This document shows positions 47,472 through 56,080 of a stretch of 64,000 nt of DNA, piece after piece; within the stretch, counting starts at the first letter, position 1, and each line of letters starts with the position of its first letter. The translations under genes and the position numbers were made by a program. The notes under the pieces are model-generated. The model did not search any database and was not told the origin of the DNA. It was given only the letters and a program-made list of their open reading frames with translations. Source of the stretch: Vibrio coralliilyticus ATCC BAA-450 (lineage in GTDB: Bacteria > Pseudomonadota > Gammaproteobacteria > Enterobacterales > Vibrionaceae); the NCBI RefSeq assembly GCF_000176135.1, contig NZ_ACZN01000015.1:248001-312000 (forward strand), given 5' to 3'.

Positions 47472-48668
47472 TTAATCAGGGTATAAACGATAAGTTTCAC
47501 GCAATGTGCTGAATGCCTCTAGTTCTGGCTCCCAAGTGGCTTCAATTTCCTGATACGGTTTTCCTTGGCGAATTTGATTGAGTACTTCCGTTGTCCCAAT
47601 AAGCTGAGCGAGCCATTCTGGTCGATCCACAATTTCACTATCTTGATAACCTAGATCGCGCATCGCCCAGTACCAACGAGAAAATGCCTCAATACTGAAT
47701 TTGGTGTTTTCAGGTGGAGCAATTCGATAGCTTTCACCATACACATATTGCCCTTGCTGCGGCCAAGCAGAGCTGTCATCTGCAATTTGAAACTCGTGGT
47801 TAATTTTTAAGTTTTCATCGGGGTAACCAATCACCTCAAAGGGAGTATTCGTTCCTCGGCCTACACTGATGGTGGTCGATTCAAACAATCCTAAGCTTGG
47901 GTAATGAATAACAGACTCATCCGTTTGCAGATTTGGTGATGGCGCGACAGGTAAAGAATAGCTATCGCTGTGACTGTATTCCGGTACCTTAACAACTTTA
48001 AGATCACCTTCATCAAGGGACACACCATTACTGAGCCACAATTCACCGTTAATCATCAGAGCTAACTCAGCAATCGTCAGGCCATGGACGACAGGAATGG
48101 GTGCCATCCCCACAAAGGAGACATGTTCTGGCTCCATGATTGGGCCGGCGATATAGCTCCCATTTGGGTTCGGGCGATCGAGAATTACTACCTGACGACC
48201 GTATTCTGCCGCCGCTTCCATAACCAACTGCATAGTACTGATGTACGTGTAAAAGCGGACGCCGACATCCTGCATATCGAAGACCAGTACATCAACATTC
48301 TGCAGATCTTCCTCGGTAGGCTTTTTATGGTCGCCATATAAAGAAATGACTGGCAACCCGGTTTCAGGATCAATGCCATCTTCCACTTCTTCACCTGCAT
48401 CCTGCTCACCTCGTAGACCGTGCTCAGGTGCGAACAAAGTCGTCACGTTTACCTGTTCTTCAATCATGGCATCAATAAGGTGAACGCCCGTATTCAGGCG
48501 CGAAGTTGGATTGACTACCAACCCAACCCGTTTGCCCTCCAAATAAGGCAGGTATTCTTCCAGTTGATCGGCGCCCACTGCAATTGAGGAAGTAGTTGAC
48601 TCTTCTTCATCACAACCTAGGGTAAATATCGTACTGACTATCAATAATATCGACAGTAAAACCTTCAT
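47472..48668 (-). CDS. namZ: NamZ-like exo-beta-N-acetylmuramidase lipoprotein (DUF1343)
   Basis: 398 residues. DUF1343 proteins are exo-muramidases (founding member B. subtilis NamZ) that remove terminal MurNAc from glycan chains after a NagZ has removed GlcNAc. Signal peptide with lipobox FTLGC (Cys19), immediately followed by DEEESTT. The catalytic domain shows KRVGLVVNPTSRL, LFAPEHGLRGEQDAG (the Glu of PEHG is the likely catalytic acid), VDVLVFDMQDVGVRFYTYIS, ILDRPNPNG and VGRGTNTPFEVIGYP. SD GAGGT. It follows the GH3 NagZ-like gene by 106 bp, on the same strand, a pairing also found in Bacillus murein recycling. Here both carry lipoprotein signals. Confidence 0.85.
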   Translation of the reverse strand: MKVLLSILLIVSTIFTLGCDEEESTTSSIAVGADQLEEYLPYLEGKRVGLVVNPTSRLNTGVHLIDAMIEEQVNVTTLFAPEHGLRGEQDAGEEVEDGIDPETGLPVISLYGDHKKPTEEDLQNVDVLVFDMQDVGVRFYTYISTMQLVMEAAAEYGRQVVILDRPNPNGSYIAGPIMEPEHVSFVGMAPIPVVHGLTIAELALMINGELWLSNGVSLDEGDLKVVKVPEYSHSDSYSLPVAPSPNLQTDESVIHYPSLGLFESTTISVGRGTNTPFEVIGYPDENLKINHEFQIADDSSAWPQQGQYVYGESYRIAPPENTKFSIEAFSRWYWAMRDLGYQDSEIVDRPEWLAQLIGTTEVLNQIRQGKPYQEIEATWEPELEAFSTLRETYRLYPD

Positions 48669-48717
48669 GTTATTACCTCATCTTTAGTGTGTTGCTTGAT
48701 ATTTAGATGTTGTTAAG

Positions 48718-48744
48718 CACCCTCTTCATTTCCTGAAAAGGGTG
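48718..48744 (-). other. Intercistronic hairpin between nagZ-like and namZ genes
   Basis: CACCCTCTTCA (48718-48728) and TGAAAAGGGTG (48734-48744) pair over 11 positions with one G-U, 5-nt loop. No T run follows on the minus strand, so it may protect or process the mRNA rather than terminate it. Confidence 0.5.
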
Positions 48745-48774
48745 GTAGGGATATTCGCTAAAAAAGCAGTGGGA

Positions 48775-50778
48775 TTAGTAGCTCAGGCCGTGGCCGATGG
48801 GGTATTTGAGGTCACCCATACTACCGTCTTCGTTCTGTTCGAAGACTTGCACTGGTAATCGCCCGTTTGGATTGAGGGTACCCAGAATGGTTTTAGCCAC
48901 AGACTCCAACACGTGTGAGCCAAGATCGTTGCCTTGCTCATCGATACCGTAGTAGTTGTAAGTCGCAATAGCGCTGTGCGAGACATCCTCAAAGTTCACG
49001 ACATCGTATGGAGCCCGCAAGGTAAGGTGGACAACTCTTTTTTGATTGTCGAAAGCGTATTTCATCATGCTGTAAGCAAATTGGTTATCATCGATTTCCT
49101 CTGCTTTTTGACGCTCGTGAACATTGAATACCAGTGAATTTGATGCACTCGATAAACGCTTCAAGGCTGTGCTGAAAGAGTCACCGTTGTCCTCGACTGG
49201 AGATGGTTCTGTGGCAGCAGTACCGACAATAATGGTCTGAGCACCATCAATGTTTGTCTTTTCTGCATCTTCCGTGGTTTCAGATATTAAAACACCTGTC
49301 ACTTGCGTTACCCCTTGCTCATTGAGCGCCGCTTTCAACGCTTTGGCTTTATCACCTTCGCCATAATCAGGCATGATGATGTGTACATTTTCAATTTCAT
49401 CTGGATTGAGGGGTAAGGTGTCGTCTTGGTTTTCTATCAAGGTAATTGACTTGTCGGTTATCTCCCTTTCTGTCTCTTGATGTTGCACATTACCTATCAA
49501 ATTCTGAGCGTTATCTTGAACCTCAGAAAGGTCTACTTTCCCCGCAACGTTAAGCACATTCCGCTTTAGCTTAGTAGCAATGATTCGTTCAACAGACTCA
49601 TCAATGCTTTGCTCAGAAAGCTCTCCAGCCTCTACCGCTGCTACCACTTCATCAATCAGCTCACCTAGCTGCCCTTCACCGCTGGTTGTTCTGAAAAGGG
49701 TTGGCATCAGTGCGATATCTACACCAGCCTGGAACGTTTTAATCACCGCATCCGCTTCTTCAAAGTGTGCAGCGATACCTTGCATATCCAGCGCGTCGGT
49801 AATAGTGAGGCCCTGATAGTTGAGTTCTTCACGCAATAATTCAGTTTGAATCTTGTGTGATAATGTCGCGGGTACAACGATGGTTTCGCCACTACGACTG
49901 CCCACGACTTCGGAATCATCCAAGGCCGGATATTGAATATGAGCCGTCATGATCATGTCTGGTGCCAAGCCTTGGTCGATGGCTTCTTTGTAAGGGGCTA
50001 GATCAATCGCATATGCTTCTTCAATGGACTTATTAACGATAGGTAAGCCGTAGTGTGAATCCGATTCAGTATCACCATGCCCCGGGTAGTGCTTAAACGT
50101 CCCGATGACATTTTCATCGGCCATTCCTTTTGCTGACTGCCCTCCGAGTAAACCCACCAGTTGAGGGTCTTCGCCGTAGGATCGAACATTAATAACAGGG
50201 TTAAGCGGATTGGATTGGACATCAACAACAGGAGCGAAGTTAACATTAAACCCAACCGATTTAATTTCTTTCGCTAAAATTCTACCCGACTCGTAGGCCA
50301 GTTCAGGATTATTATCATTTAAATAAGCAGCGCCAAGAGCCATATTACCGGGTAAGTTTGTGGCTTGTGCTCTTGGCAAACGAACAACATTCCCACCTTC
50401 TTGATCTATGGTGACAAATAATCCAACCTCTTGATCCTCTTCAACGGCATTTTGCATGTTCCAGATCAACTCGCCAGTTTGATTAATATCGACCAAATTA
50501 CTACTGAATAAAATCACACCACCGACTTTATCATTGCCAATAATATGTCGAACACTCTCATTTATTTCCGTTAATCCATCAACACATTCAGGATCTCCTT
50601 CATCACACCAATAACGAAATGACATTATTATTTTTTGTGAGATCTTTTCTCTCAATGTCATATCTTGTGTAATTACGCGTGCCCTATCTTCCAAAGAGAG
50701 GGAGTCCGAATCATCAAGACATCCAACTCCCATCAGGCATGCTATTGTAATTAAAGAAAGTCTTAAGCTCTTTTTCAT
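48775..50778 (-). CDS. GH3 beta-N-acetylglucosaminidase (NagZ-like) lipoprotein
   Basis: 667 residues with a likely lipoprotein signal (GVGC, then LDDSDS). The N-terminal GH3 barrel has ITQDMTLREKISQKI, GGVILFSSNL, VTIDQEGGNVVRLP, NFAPVVDVQSNPLNPVI, the NagZ motif KHYPGHGDTESDSHYGLP carrying the His/Asp acid-base pair, and the nucleophile Asp in TITDALDMQG. A second domain of about 250 residues follows, as in the two-domain Bacillus-type enzymes, unlike the single-domain cytosolic E. coli NagZ. It would remove GlcNAc from murein or chito-oligosaccharides outside the inner membrane. SD GGGGGGT. Upstream partner of namZ. Confidence 0.87.
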   Translation of the reverse strand: MKKSLRLSLITIACLMGVGCLDDSDSLSLEDRARVITQDMTLREKISQKIIMSFRYWCDEGDPECVDGLTEINESVRHIIGNDKVGGVILFSSNLVDINQTGELIWNMQNAVEEDQEVGLFVTIDQEGGNVVRLPRAQATNLPGNMALGAAYLNDNNPELAYESGRILAKEIKSVGFNVNFAPVVDVQSNPLNPVINVRSYGEDPQLVGLLGGQSAKGMADENVIGTFKHYPGHGDTESDSHYGLPIVNKSIEEAYAIDLAPYKEAIDQGLAPDMIMTAHIQYPALDDSEVVGSRSGETIVVPATLSHKIQTELLREELNYQGLTITDALDMQGIAAHFEEADAVIKTFQAGVDIALMPTLFRTTSGEGQLGELIDEVVAAVEAGELSEQSIDESVERIIATKLKRNVLNVAGKVDLSEVQDNAQNLIGNVQHQETEREITDKSITLIENQDDTLPLNPDEIENVHIIMPDYGEGDKAKALKAALNEQGVTQVTGVLISETTEDAEKTNIDGAQTIIVGTAATEPSPVEDNGDSFSTALKRLSSASNSLVFNVHERQKAEEIDDNQFAYSMMKYAFDNQKRVVHLTLRAPYDVVNFEDVSHSAIATYNYYGIDEQGNDLGSHVLESVAKTILGTLNPNGRLPVQVFEQNEDGSMGDLKYPIGHGLSY

Positions 50779-51285
50779 TCTACCCCCCGCATAATATGAT
50801 TTTGTTTCTCAGATTGAGTGCGTATTCGCTTATAAATTGCGCCACACTAATCTCTGCTCGGTAGAATGCTATTCAATAAACACGATAATTATTGGAATAA
50901 ATATCACGACTTATCTATTCCAATAAGTTTTAAAATGGAATAAAACACTGATTAATTATGAATAAAGATATCAAAAGCTATGATTACAAAGATGAGAAAA
51001 GGCTATTCCAAATAGGAATAATATTGGTGATATTATGATGAAGAGATATCGATATTTTCTAACAATCAATTCTATGTCACATAAAATGAACAATAACTAA
51101 ACTAGTTAATTCAAACATATTCAAATAAATAAAAATATAGAATAAGCAAACTAAATATAAACGACCATATTTCAAAAAAGAGTAATATATCCTTATTGAT
51201 TAGTGGATATTAATTTATACAAAAATCCGATATTGATTACTCAATATCGGATTGGTCATTTTATTCTTTATCGATTGGAGTGAAA
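50779..51285. other. 507-bp intergenic region
   Basis: Very AT-rich. Contains the promoter of the GH3-namZ unit and, at its right end, the strong terminator of the chitodextrinase-like gene. No ORF or further structure supported. Confidence 0.55.
51219..51253 (-). terminator. Intrinsic terminator of the chitodextrinase-like gene
   Basis: AATCCGATATTGA and TCAATATCGGATT (51224-51236, 51241-51253) form a 13-bp perfect stem with a TTAC loop; the minus strand continues TTTGTATAAATT. Confidence 0.88.
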
Positions 51286-54200
51286 CTACTCAGTACAGCT
51301 TCCAATCCACACCCAGCCAGAATAAGGATCCGCAGGCGTTAATTCTGCATCCGTCCAACGTTCAGCTTCATATAGGCTACCTTGATATGTCACCTGTGCG
51401 CCTTCCTCATATTGCCCCGGCTCAAATTCAGGAATATCCGCACAAATGCCATCGCCACCACCGGTGTTTTCACCAATCACTTTCAGTTGTGTTGACTTAA
51501 CCGCTGACTCCTCACCATCTGAAGCCTCTAGTGAAATAGAGTAGGTCAGATTGTAATCCGTCACAGGCGCGGTCACTTCGAGCGTGGCGCTGTTCGTGTC
51601 TCCTACGACTGTTAGATCTGAAGGTACCGTCCATTGGTAGCTCACTTGTTCACCTTCCGGATCCGTTGCCGATGCCGTAATGGTAACCGTTTCCCCACTA
51701 TCAACCTCGTAATTCGGTGATAGTTCAATCACTGGTGGCTGATTACCCGGCGGTGGCGTTTCTCCACCTTCTCCACCCCAGATAGAACCATCACATTCGT
51801 TGCCCATCAGACATGCAGGGCTTTGAGCGTAGGCGTCAACCTTACCGTCTAACCAACCGTTGTCCGTACCGTTGGAGCCAATCGATACAACTGCTGTGGT
51901 CGAGCCGCCTCCCCAGAAAATAGAGAATACATTACTCTTCGGCAAATCATGCATCGCCATTCTCGACCAATCATAGCCATTATCTTTTGCAAGGAGTTCA
52001 CCAACGTTACTCGCACCGTTGTAGATCTCCGCGCTCAGAGCTTTATCGAGTAAGCCTGCTCGAATAGTACTGATATCTGTACTGATACGAGCGTCACCCA
52101 TAAAGTAAGAGCCACCTGACGCTTCATGTTCAACGCTGATGAGATCATTACCTTCCTCTTCGGTCGGCATATGGCCGCCTGGGATCTGCCAAATCATTGC
52201 TGGTGAATCTGCGCCATCACTGATGGTTTTCACATAAGAAAGATAACGTGTCCAGCTCGTTGCATTGTATGCGTAGTTAGCAATCGCTTCCGATCCAAAA
52301 CCATCTCGTTCATATTTATCAAACACGATGTAGTCAGGAGTGTAGGTGCCGCTGTAGACATCTAACGAAGCGATAAACTCCGCCACTTCTTGGCCTTTAG
52401 CTTCAGACTGATCCTCGGATGTATGGATCCAATTCGCAGAGCCCACTGCCCAAAGGTTAATCTGCCAACCGTAAGTCACATCCTCAGCGAGCGCGTTCAT
52501 GATGAAGTTTAATGACGCAATATAGCCCTTCAACGTATCCTCAAACTGCGGGATTTCTACAGGTGGCTGATAGCCGTAGGTCTCTTCCATGAACTCCAGA
52601 GCACGCGCCAACTGATTGTTGACTTCGACACTGCCCGACACACTGAGCATTTCAACGTCAGATGGGTTTTTCTGCAGTTCACCAAGGAAGTCTGGGTTCA
52701 GTACAAACGACATAGGCGAGCTGCCATCGCCACGAGCGTATTCCTGCGCGGCTGTCGCCTGAGTAATGAAGGTGGCGTAATGCTTGTAAAGAAGGTTGTT
52801 GTCTTTCAGGTCACCCCAGCTTGCGCCACCACTGGCGTTCGCGGTGTAAACTACCATGACAGGCAACACAGGCTTTCCAGAAATTCCAGAAGCCGTTTGA
52901 GCGTTCGCGTAGGTCGTATGGAGAGGAAGACCATCTTTCGGCAAGATAACATCTGGGTCACCGGAGCCACTCAGGCCCGCGTACTTAAAGATTGCATCGA
53001 CGCGCGTAGCTCCGATTTCTTGAGTAGCCTGCTCGCTGTCATTGGTCACGGTGCCGTTGGCAACGAAATCAGGGAAACCTTTCACTGCCAGGCTCATCGC
53101 TTCTCGGAACGGCAGGGCTAACACAAACGGAGTACTACCTTCGGTCACCGTAACTGACTCTTCGCCATCGTAGGCGTAGCGCGTCTCACCAGCGGAAACT
53201 GGATCAATCTCTACCTGATATTCCCCCGGTTTTACCGTATCAGGCAGGGTGAACGTGTTCTCTGTGATCTCATAGCTATAAAGACCAGAACCATCTGTCG
53301 CCACTAAATTCACCAAGACTGGCATCGCTTCAGATGGCAGCCCTGAAAGCGTTGTTTCTACGATACGGAAACCTTCAGTATCAATAGCAGTGGACGAAAC
53401 GTCTGCAGTTACTTCAGTCTCGCTGTCTTTGTTAACTGAAATATTCAAGTTGTCCTGAGGTTGGTACAAAGTGTTATTCACGGTGACTGGCGAGTAACTT
53501 AGATCGTAGCTGTGGCCGTCAAGCAGTTTACCAATATCCAGATTTCCACCAAATGGCACGATGACGCTGCGTTCAATATCTTCGCTGCCTGCAGGATGTA
53601 CCGCAACGTTTGTAGTTAGGCTTCCAGCAACTCCTTCAATGGCAGGCATGGTGAGATCGATGGCCGCGTAATAAACAAATGCATCGTATTGAACGGAAGC
53701 TGTCGGTGCTGCTTGGTCACTATCCACTGTCACCGTTGTTGCTGGCGAAGCCGCTGTAGCAATCCCCTCTTCACTCGACACATCCAAAGCGGTGACCTGA
53801 TATTCACCATCTTTTAAATGGTCGAGTGTGTAGGTAGAGCCCCATGCGACTGAAACCGTTTCTGTGTAACTTTCCCCTTCAACTAAAATGGAAGCTGAAG
53901 ACAGGCTGGAGTGAGGGGATGTTGGCGCAATCAGTTCAATCTTACCTTGTAACGCGGGGTCATTCTTGATGATGACTTGCTCAACATTAAGGTCGTTTTG
54001 ATCGATGAAATCTCCGTTTGTTGAGTTAAGACCAAATATCAGATCGAATGATGCACCTGCTGACAGCGGGTCAGACGTCGCGTCGTGTGTAAAAACAAAA
54101 GTATTGGGTGCTGGACTACTAACGCTAAAACCCGGTGCTCCCCATACGGTGTTCACCGACGCATCTTTACTTGTGGTGACCCAAACTTCAGCACTGTCTA

Positions 54201-54411
54201 AATCCAACGTTTCACCAGACACATTACTGACGGTGACTTGCGCCGTTGAGTACCATTCCTCTACGCCTTGCATTGTAATCTGTGTTTCCACCGACTCACT
54301 CTGAGTAGCGGCGATACTATTCTGTGGCGCGGCAATGGCAGATTGAACAGCCAGCAATGGCGATCCCATTAACGCTGCAGTTACCAACAAACTGATCGTT
54401 GTCTTTTTCAT
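51286..54411 (-). CDS. Secreted multidomain glycoside hydrolase, chitodextrinase-like
   Basis: 1041 residues. Signal peptide (about 1-27), a CBM2-like beta domain (EWYSTAQVTVSNVSGETLDL), several Ig/CnaB-like repeats (about 160-430), then a catalytic region (about 450-850) with PVLPVMVVYTANASGG, MSFVLNPDFLGEL, TYGWQINLWAVGSANW, YTPDYIVFDKYERDGFG and MIWQIPGGHMPTEEEG. After that a PKD/Ig domain (NQPPVIELSPNYEVDSGETV) and a C-terminal chitin-binding-like module (YEEGAQVTYQGSLYEAERWT). Length and plan fit the V. furnissii EndoI/V. cholerae chitodextrinase group as I remember it; the GH18 DxxDxDxE signature is absent. Glu in FDKYERD is a catalytic candidate. SD AGGAT. Chitin oligosaccharides are the likely substrate, not proven. 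Confidence 0.68.
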   Translation of the reverse strand: MKKTTISLLVTAALMGSPLLAVQSAIAAPQNSIAATQSESVETQITMQGVEEWYSTAQVTVSNVSGETLDLDSAEVWVTTSKDASVNTVWGAPGFSVSSPAPNTFVFTHDATSDPLSAGASFDLIFGLNSTNGDFIDQNDLNVEQVIIKNDPALQGKIELIAPTSPHSSLSSASILVEGESYTETVSVAWGSTYTLDHLKDGEYQVTALDVSSEEGIATAASPATTVTVDSDQAAPTASVQYDAFVYYAAIDLTMPAIEGVAGSLTTNVAVHPAGSEDIERSVIVPFGGNLDIGKLLDGHSYDLSYSPVTVNNTLYQPQDNLNISVNKDSETEVTADVSSTAIDTEGFRIVETTLSGLPSEAMPVLVNLVATDGSGLYSYEITENTFTLPDTVKPGEYQVEIDPVSAGETRYAYDGEESVTVTEGSTPFVLALPFREAMSLAVKGFPDFVANGTVTNDSEQATQEIGATRVDAIFKYAGLSGSGDPDVILPKDGLPLHTTYANAQTASGISGKPVLPVMVVYTANASGGASWGDLKDNNLLYKHYATFITQATAAQEYARGDGSSPMSFVLNPDFLGELQKNPSDVEMLSVSGSVEVNNQLARALEFMEETYGYQPPVEIPQFEDTLKGYIASLNFIMNALAEDVTYGWQINLWAVGSANWIHTSEDQSEAKGQEVAEFIASLDVYSGTYTPDYIVFDKYERDGFGSEAIANYAYNATSWTRYLSYVKTISDGADSPAMIWQIPGGHMPTEEEGNDLISVEHEASGGSYFMGDARISTDISTIRAGLLDKALSAEIYNGASNVGELLAKDNGYDWSRMAMHDLPKSNVFSIFWGGGSTTAVVSIGSNGTDNGWLDGKVDAYAQSPACLMGNECDGSIWGGEGGETPPPGNQPPVIELSPNYEVDSGETVTITASATDPEGEQVSYQWTVPSDLTVVGDTNSATLEVTAPVTDYNLTYSISLEASDGEESAVKSTQLKVIGENTGGGDGICADIPEFEPGQYEEGAQVTYQGSLYEAERWTDAELTPADPYSGWVWIGSCTE

Positions 54412-54425
54412 GATTTAAATCCTAT

Positions 54426-54550
54426 GGCACCTATATCAAACTTAGGTGATGCCTTTATTTGTTAAGCCAAATTTATAGTTTGTTCCGATGCACTATCACC
54501 TGTATTAAGACAGTAATTCTCTGTCTTACAGGAAAAGTCGGAACCAAAAC
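54426..54550 (-). promoter_or_regulatory. Candidate structured 5' leader with nested hairpins
   Basis: Distal element: outer arms GTTCCGA (54482-54488) and TCGGAAC (54538-54544), inner arms TAAGACAG (54506-54513) and CTGTCTTA (54521-54528) with a TAATTCT loop, and additional CCTG/CAGG pairing between them. Proximal hairpin: GGCACCTA (54426-54433) with TAGGTG..GCC (54443-54453), ending just before the SD of the chitodextrinase gene. It does not match the c-di-GMP-I riboswitch consensus I know. A cis-acting RNA is the best guess. Confidence 0.45.
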
Positions 54551-55109
54551 TATTTTTTAGTGGGAATCTTAATAAGGCAAAGTTGCTTAATTAAATTTTG
54601 ATAAGCATCCCAGAATTCAACAACCTCGTTTAAATTGTCAAAAAATTAAATAATCAACCATTATTAATTCTTGAGATTTTTATAACAATCAAAAATAAAA
54701 GTGAAGAAATGAAACAATATAGAAACATATATGGCTGAAAAACTCAGATAAAAATAATATCAATTAAATCAATTGATAAATATTAATACCTTTTCATCGA
54801 TAAAAACCAGTCCATTCACGCAATCGACGATAAATTACACAAAAACAAACAATTTCAACAACTTAAATAGACCAATTCTGAAATGAAAATTTAAATCCTC
54901 AAGTATTACCCTGATGAAATCCTACTTTGACTGAAAAATCCATTAATACTTATAAATGAAAGAAAGAATAATCATTAAAACCGACGGTCTTATAACTTAA
55001 CGTTCTATACCCATTATTTAATATCGTTACAATCATTTCCAACCTTTCATTTAAATAAAATAAGTTGTTAATCAAAAAACTAATGAATATCTGTTAATGA
55101 AGAAATAAT

Positions 55110-55133
55110 AAGGCCACTCCGTAGAGTGGCCTT
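55110..55133 (-). terminator. Terminator at the end of the taurine operon
   Basis: AAGGCCACTC-CGTA-GAGTGGCCTT is a 10-bp perfect stem followed on the minus strand by TTATTTCTT, 31 bp past the stop of the Cache protein gene. Confidence 0.88.
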
Positions 55134-55163
55134 ATTAAGCCCTGTATTTATACTCTAATTAGA

Positions 55164-56075
55164 TTACGACGACTGCGATTTAGTGTAATAACCTACAGCG
55201 ACTACCTTGTTATCTAATACTCGATAATAAGTGTGTTTATTCTCAACGTTACCTGATAACGGATTCAACCATCGGTAGGAGTACTCCCCTCGCCCATTCT
55301 TACGCGCCAATGACAATAGCTCGGTCACGATTGGTTTGAGATCTGGGTTAAGAATTTCGTTATGCGAACGCCCCACTAACTCTGGAGAGGTACCGTGAGC
55401 GAGAAACTTACCTGAGTTAATGTCGAGTACAAACACGTACAAGTCACCATCCACGAACTCACCATCGATGTCGTTAAACTCGTCTATACTCCGCTGCTCG
55501 GAACTCACCATCGCGGCCATTGCTCTAGACAATAGTTGTTTTGCCTCAGTCGCACTGGAACGCTCAGGATAATAGCCCACGGCCACAATCACATCCCCCA
55601 CCCTTTCAAAGAAGGTTTTCTTGGGCTCCCCCATTCGATCGGTTGGATTGGTCCAGTGATAGTCCACCTCACCATAGCCATTGTGAACCGCTTTCGAGAT
55701 CATCTCACGAAAGAAGGGCTTACCATACACATCCTGAGTATCCAAAACACTGTCACCAATTAGCACCATTGATGAGCCACCACTGGCGAGAAACTGGCCA
55801 TCGACTCCCACCGCAAAGACATACAGTTCGTCATCAACAAATGCTGAGTCAGTAGAAAAATCACTGACCGCCTTATCGCCTTGGTTCTGAATATGCAGCA
55901 CGGCTTTGGATAACAGCGTTTTTGCTCTGCGCTCTGCTTGTGTTGAGACATGCGGCTCCGAGATATCCAGTACATTGACCGCTTGCTGGCTCTCTTCAGC
56001 TTGTACTATCGCGCTGCTGAGAGCACTCAGCATCACAGTGGCTAAAAGAAGAATTCGTTGTAATTTCAAGTTCAT
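55164..56075 (-). CDS. Periplasmic protein with two tandem single-Cache domains
   Basis: 303 residues from ATG 56075, fixed by a perfect AGGAGGT just upstream (the frame extends 11 codons further into the TRAP permease gene). Signal peptide about 1-27, then two homologous units of about 130 residues: DELYVFAVGVDGQFLASGG...GEVDYHWTNP and GDLYVFVLDINSGKFLAHGT...GEYSYRWLNP, each ending in VVAVGYY. These are sCache_2-type sensor domains. There is no transmembrane helix and no output domain, so it is a free periplasmic protein. It starts 5 bp after tauM, hence the same operon. It may pass a ligand signal to a membrane receptor, or be an extra binding protein. Confidence 0.8.
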   Translation of the reverse strand: MNLKLQRILLLATVMLSALSSAIVQAEESQQAVNVLDISEPHVSTQAERRAKTLLSKAVLHIQNQGDKAVSDFSTDSAFVDDELYVFAVGVDGQFLASGGSSMVLIGDSVLDTQDVYGKPFFREMISKAVHNGYGEVDYHWTNPTDRMGEPKKTFFERVGDVIVAVGYYPERSSATEAKQLLSRAMAAMVSSEQRSIDEFNDIDGEFVDGDLYVFVLDINSGKFLAHGTSPELVGRSHNEILNPDLKPIVTELLSLARKNGRGEYSYRWLNPLSGNVENKHTYYRVLDNKVVAVGYYTKSQSS

Positions 56076-56080
56076 ACCTC

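Larger units (their letters stand above)
54412..55163. other. 752-bp intergenic region upstream of the chitodextrinase-like gene
   Basis: The proximal 140 bp form a structured leader (54426-54550, separate entry). The rest is strongly AT-rich with no ORF; promoter elements for the chitodextrinase gene should lie beyond 54550. A terminator for the leftward taurine operon sits at the right end. Confidence 0.55.
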
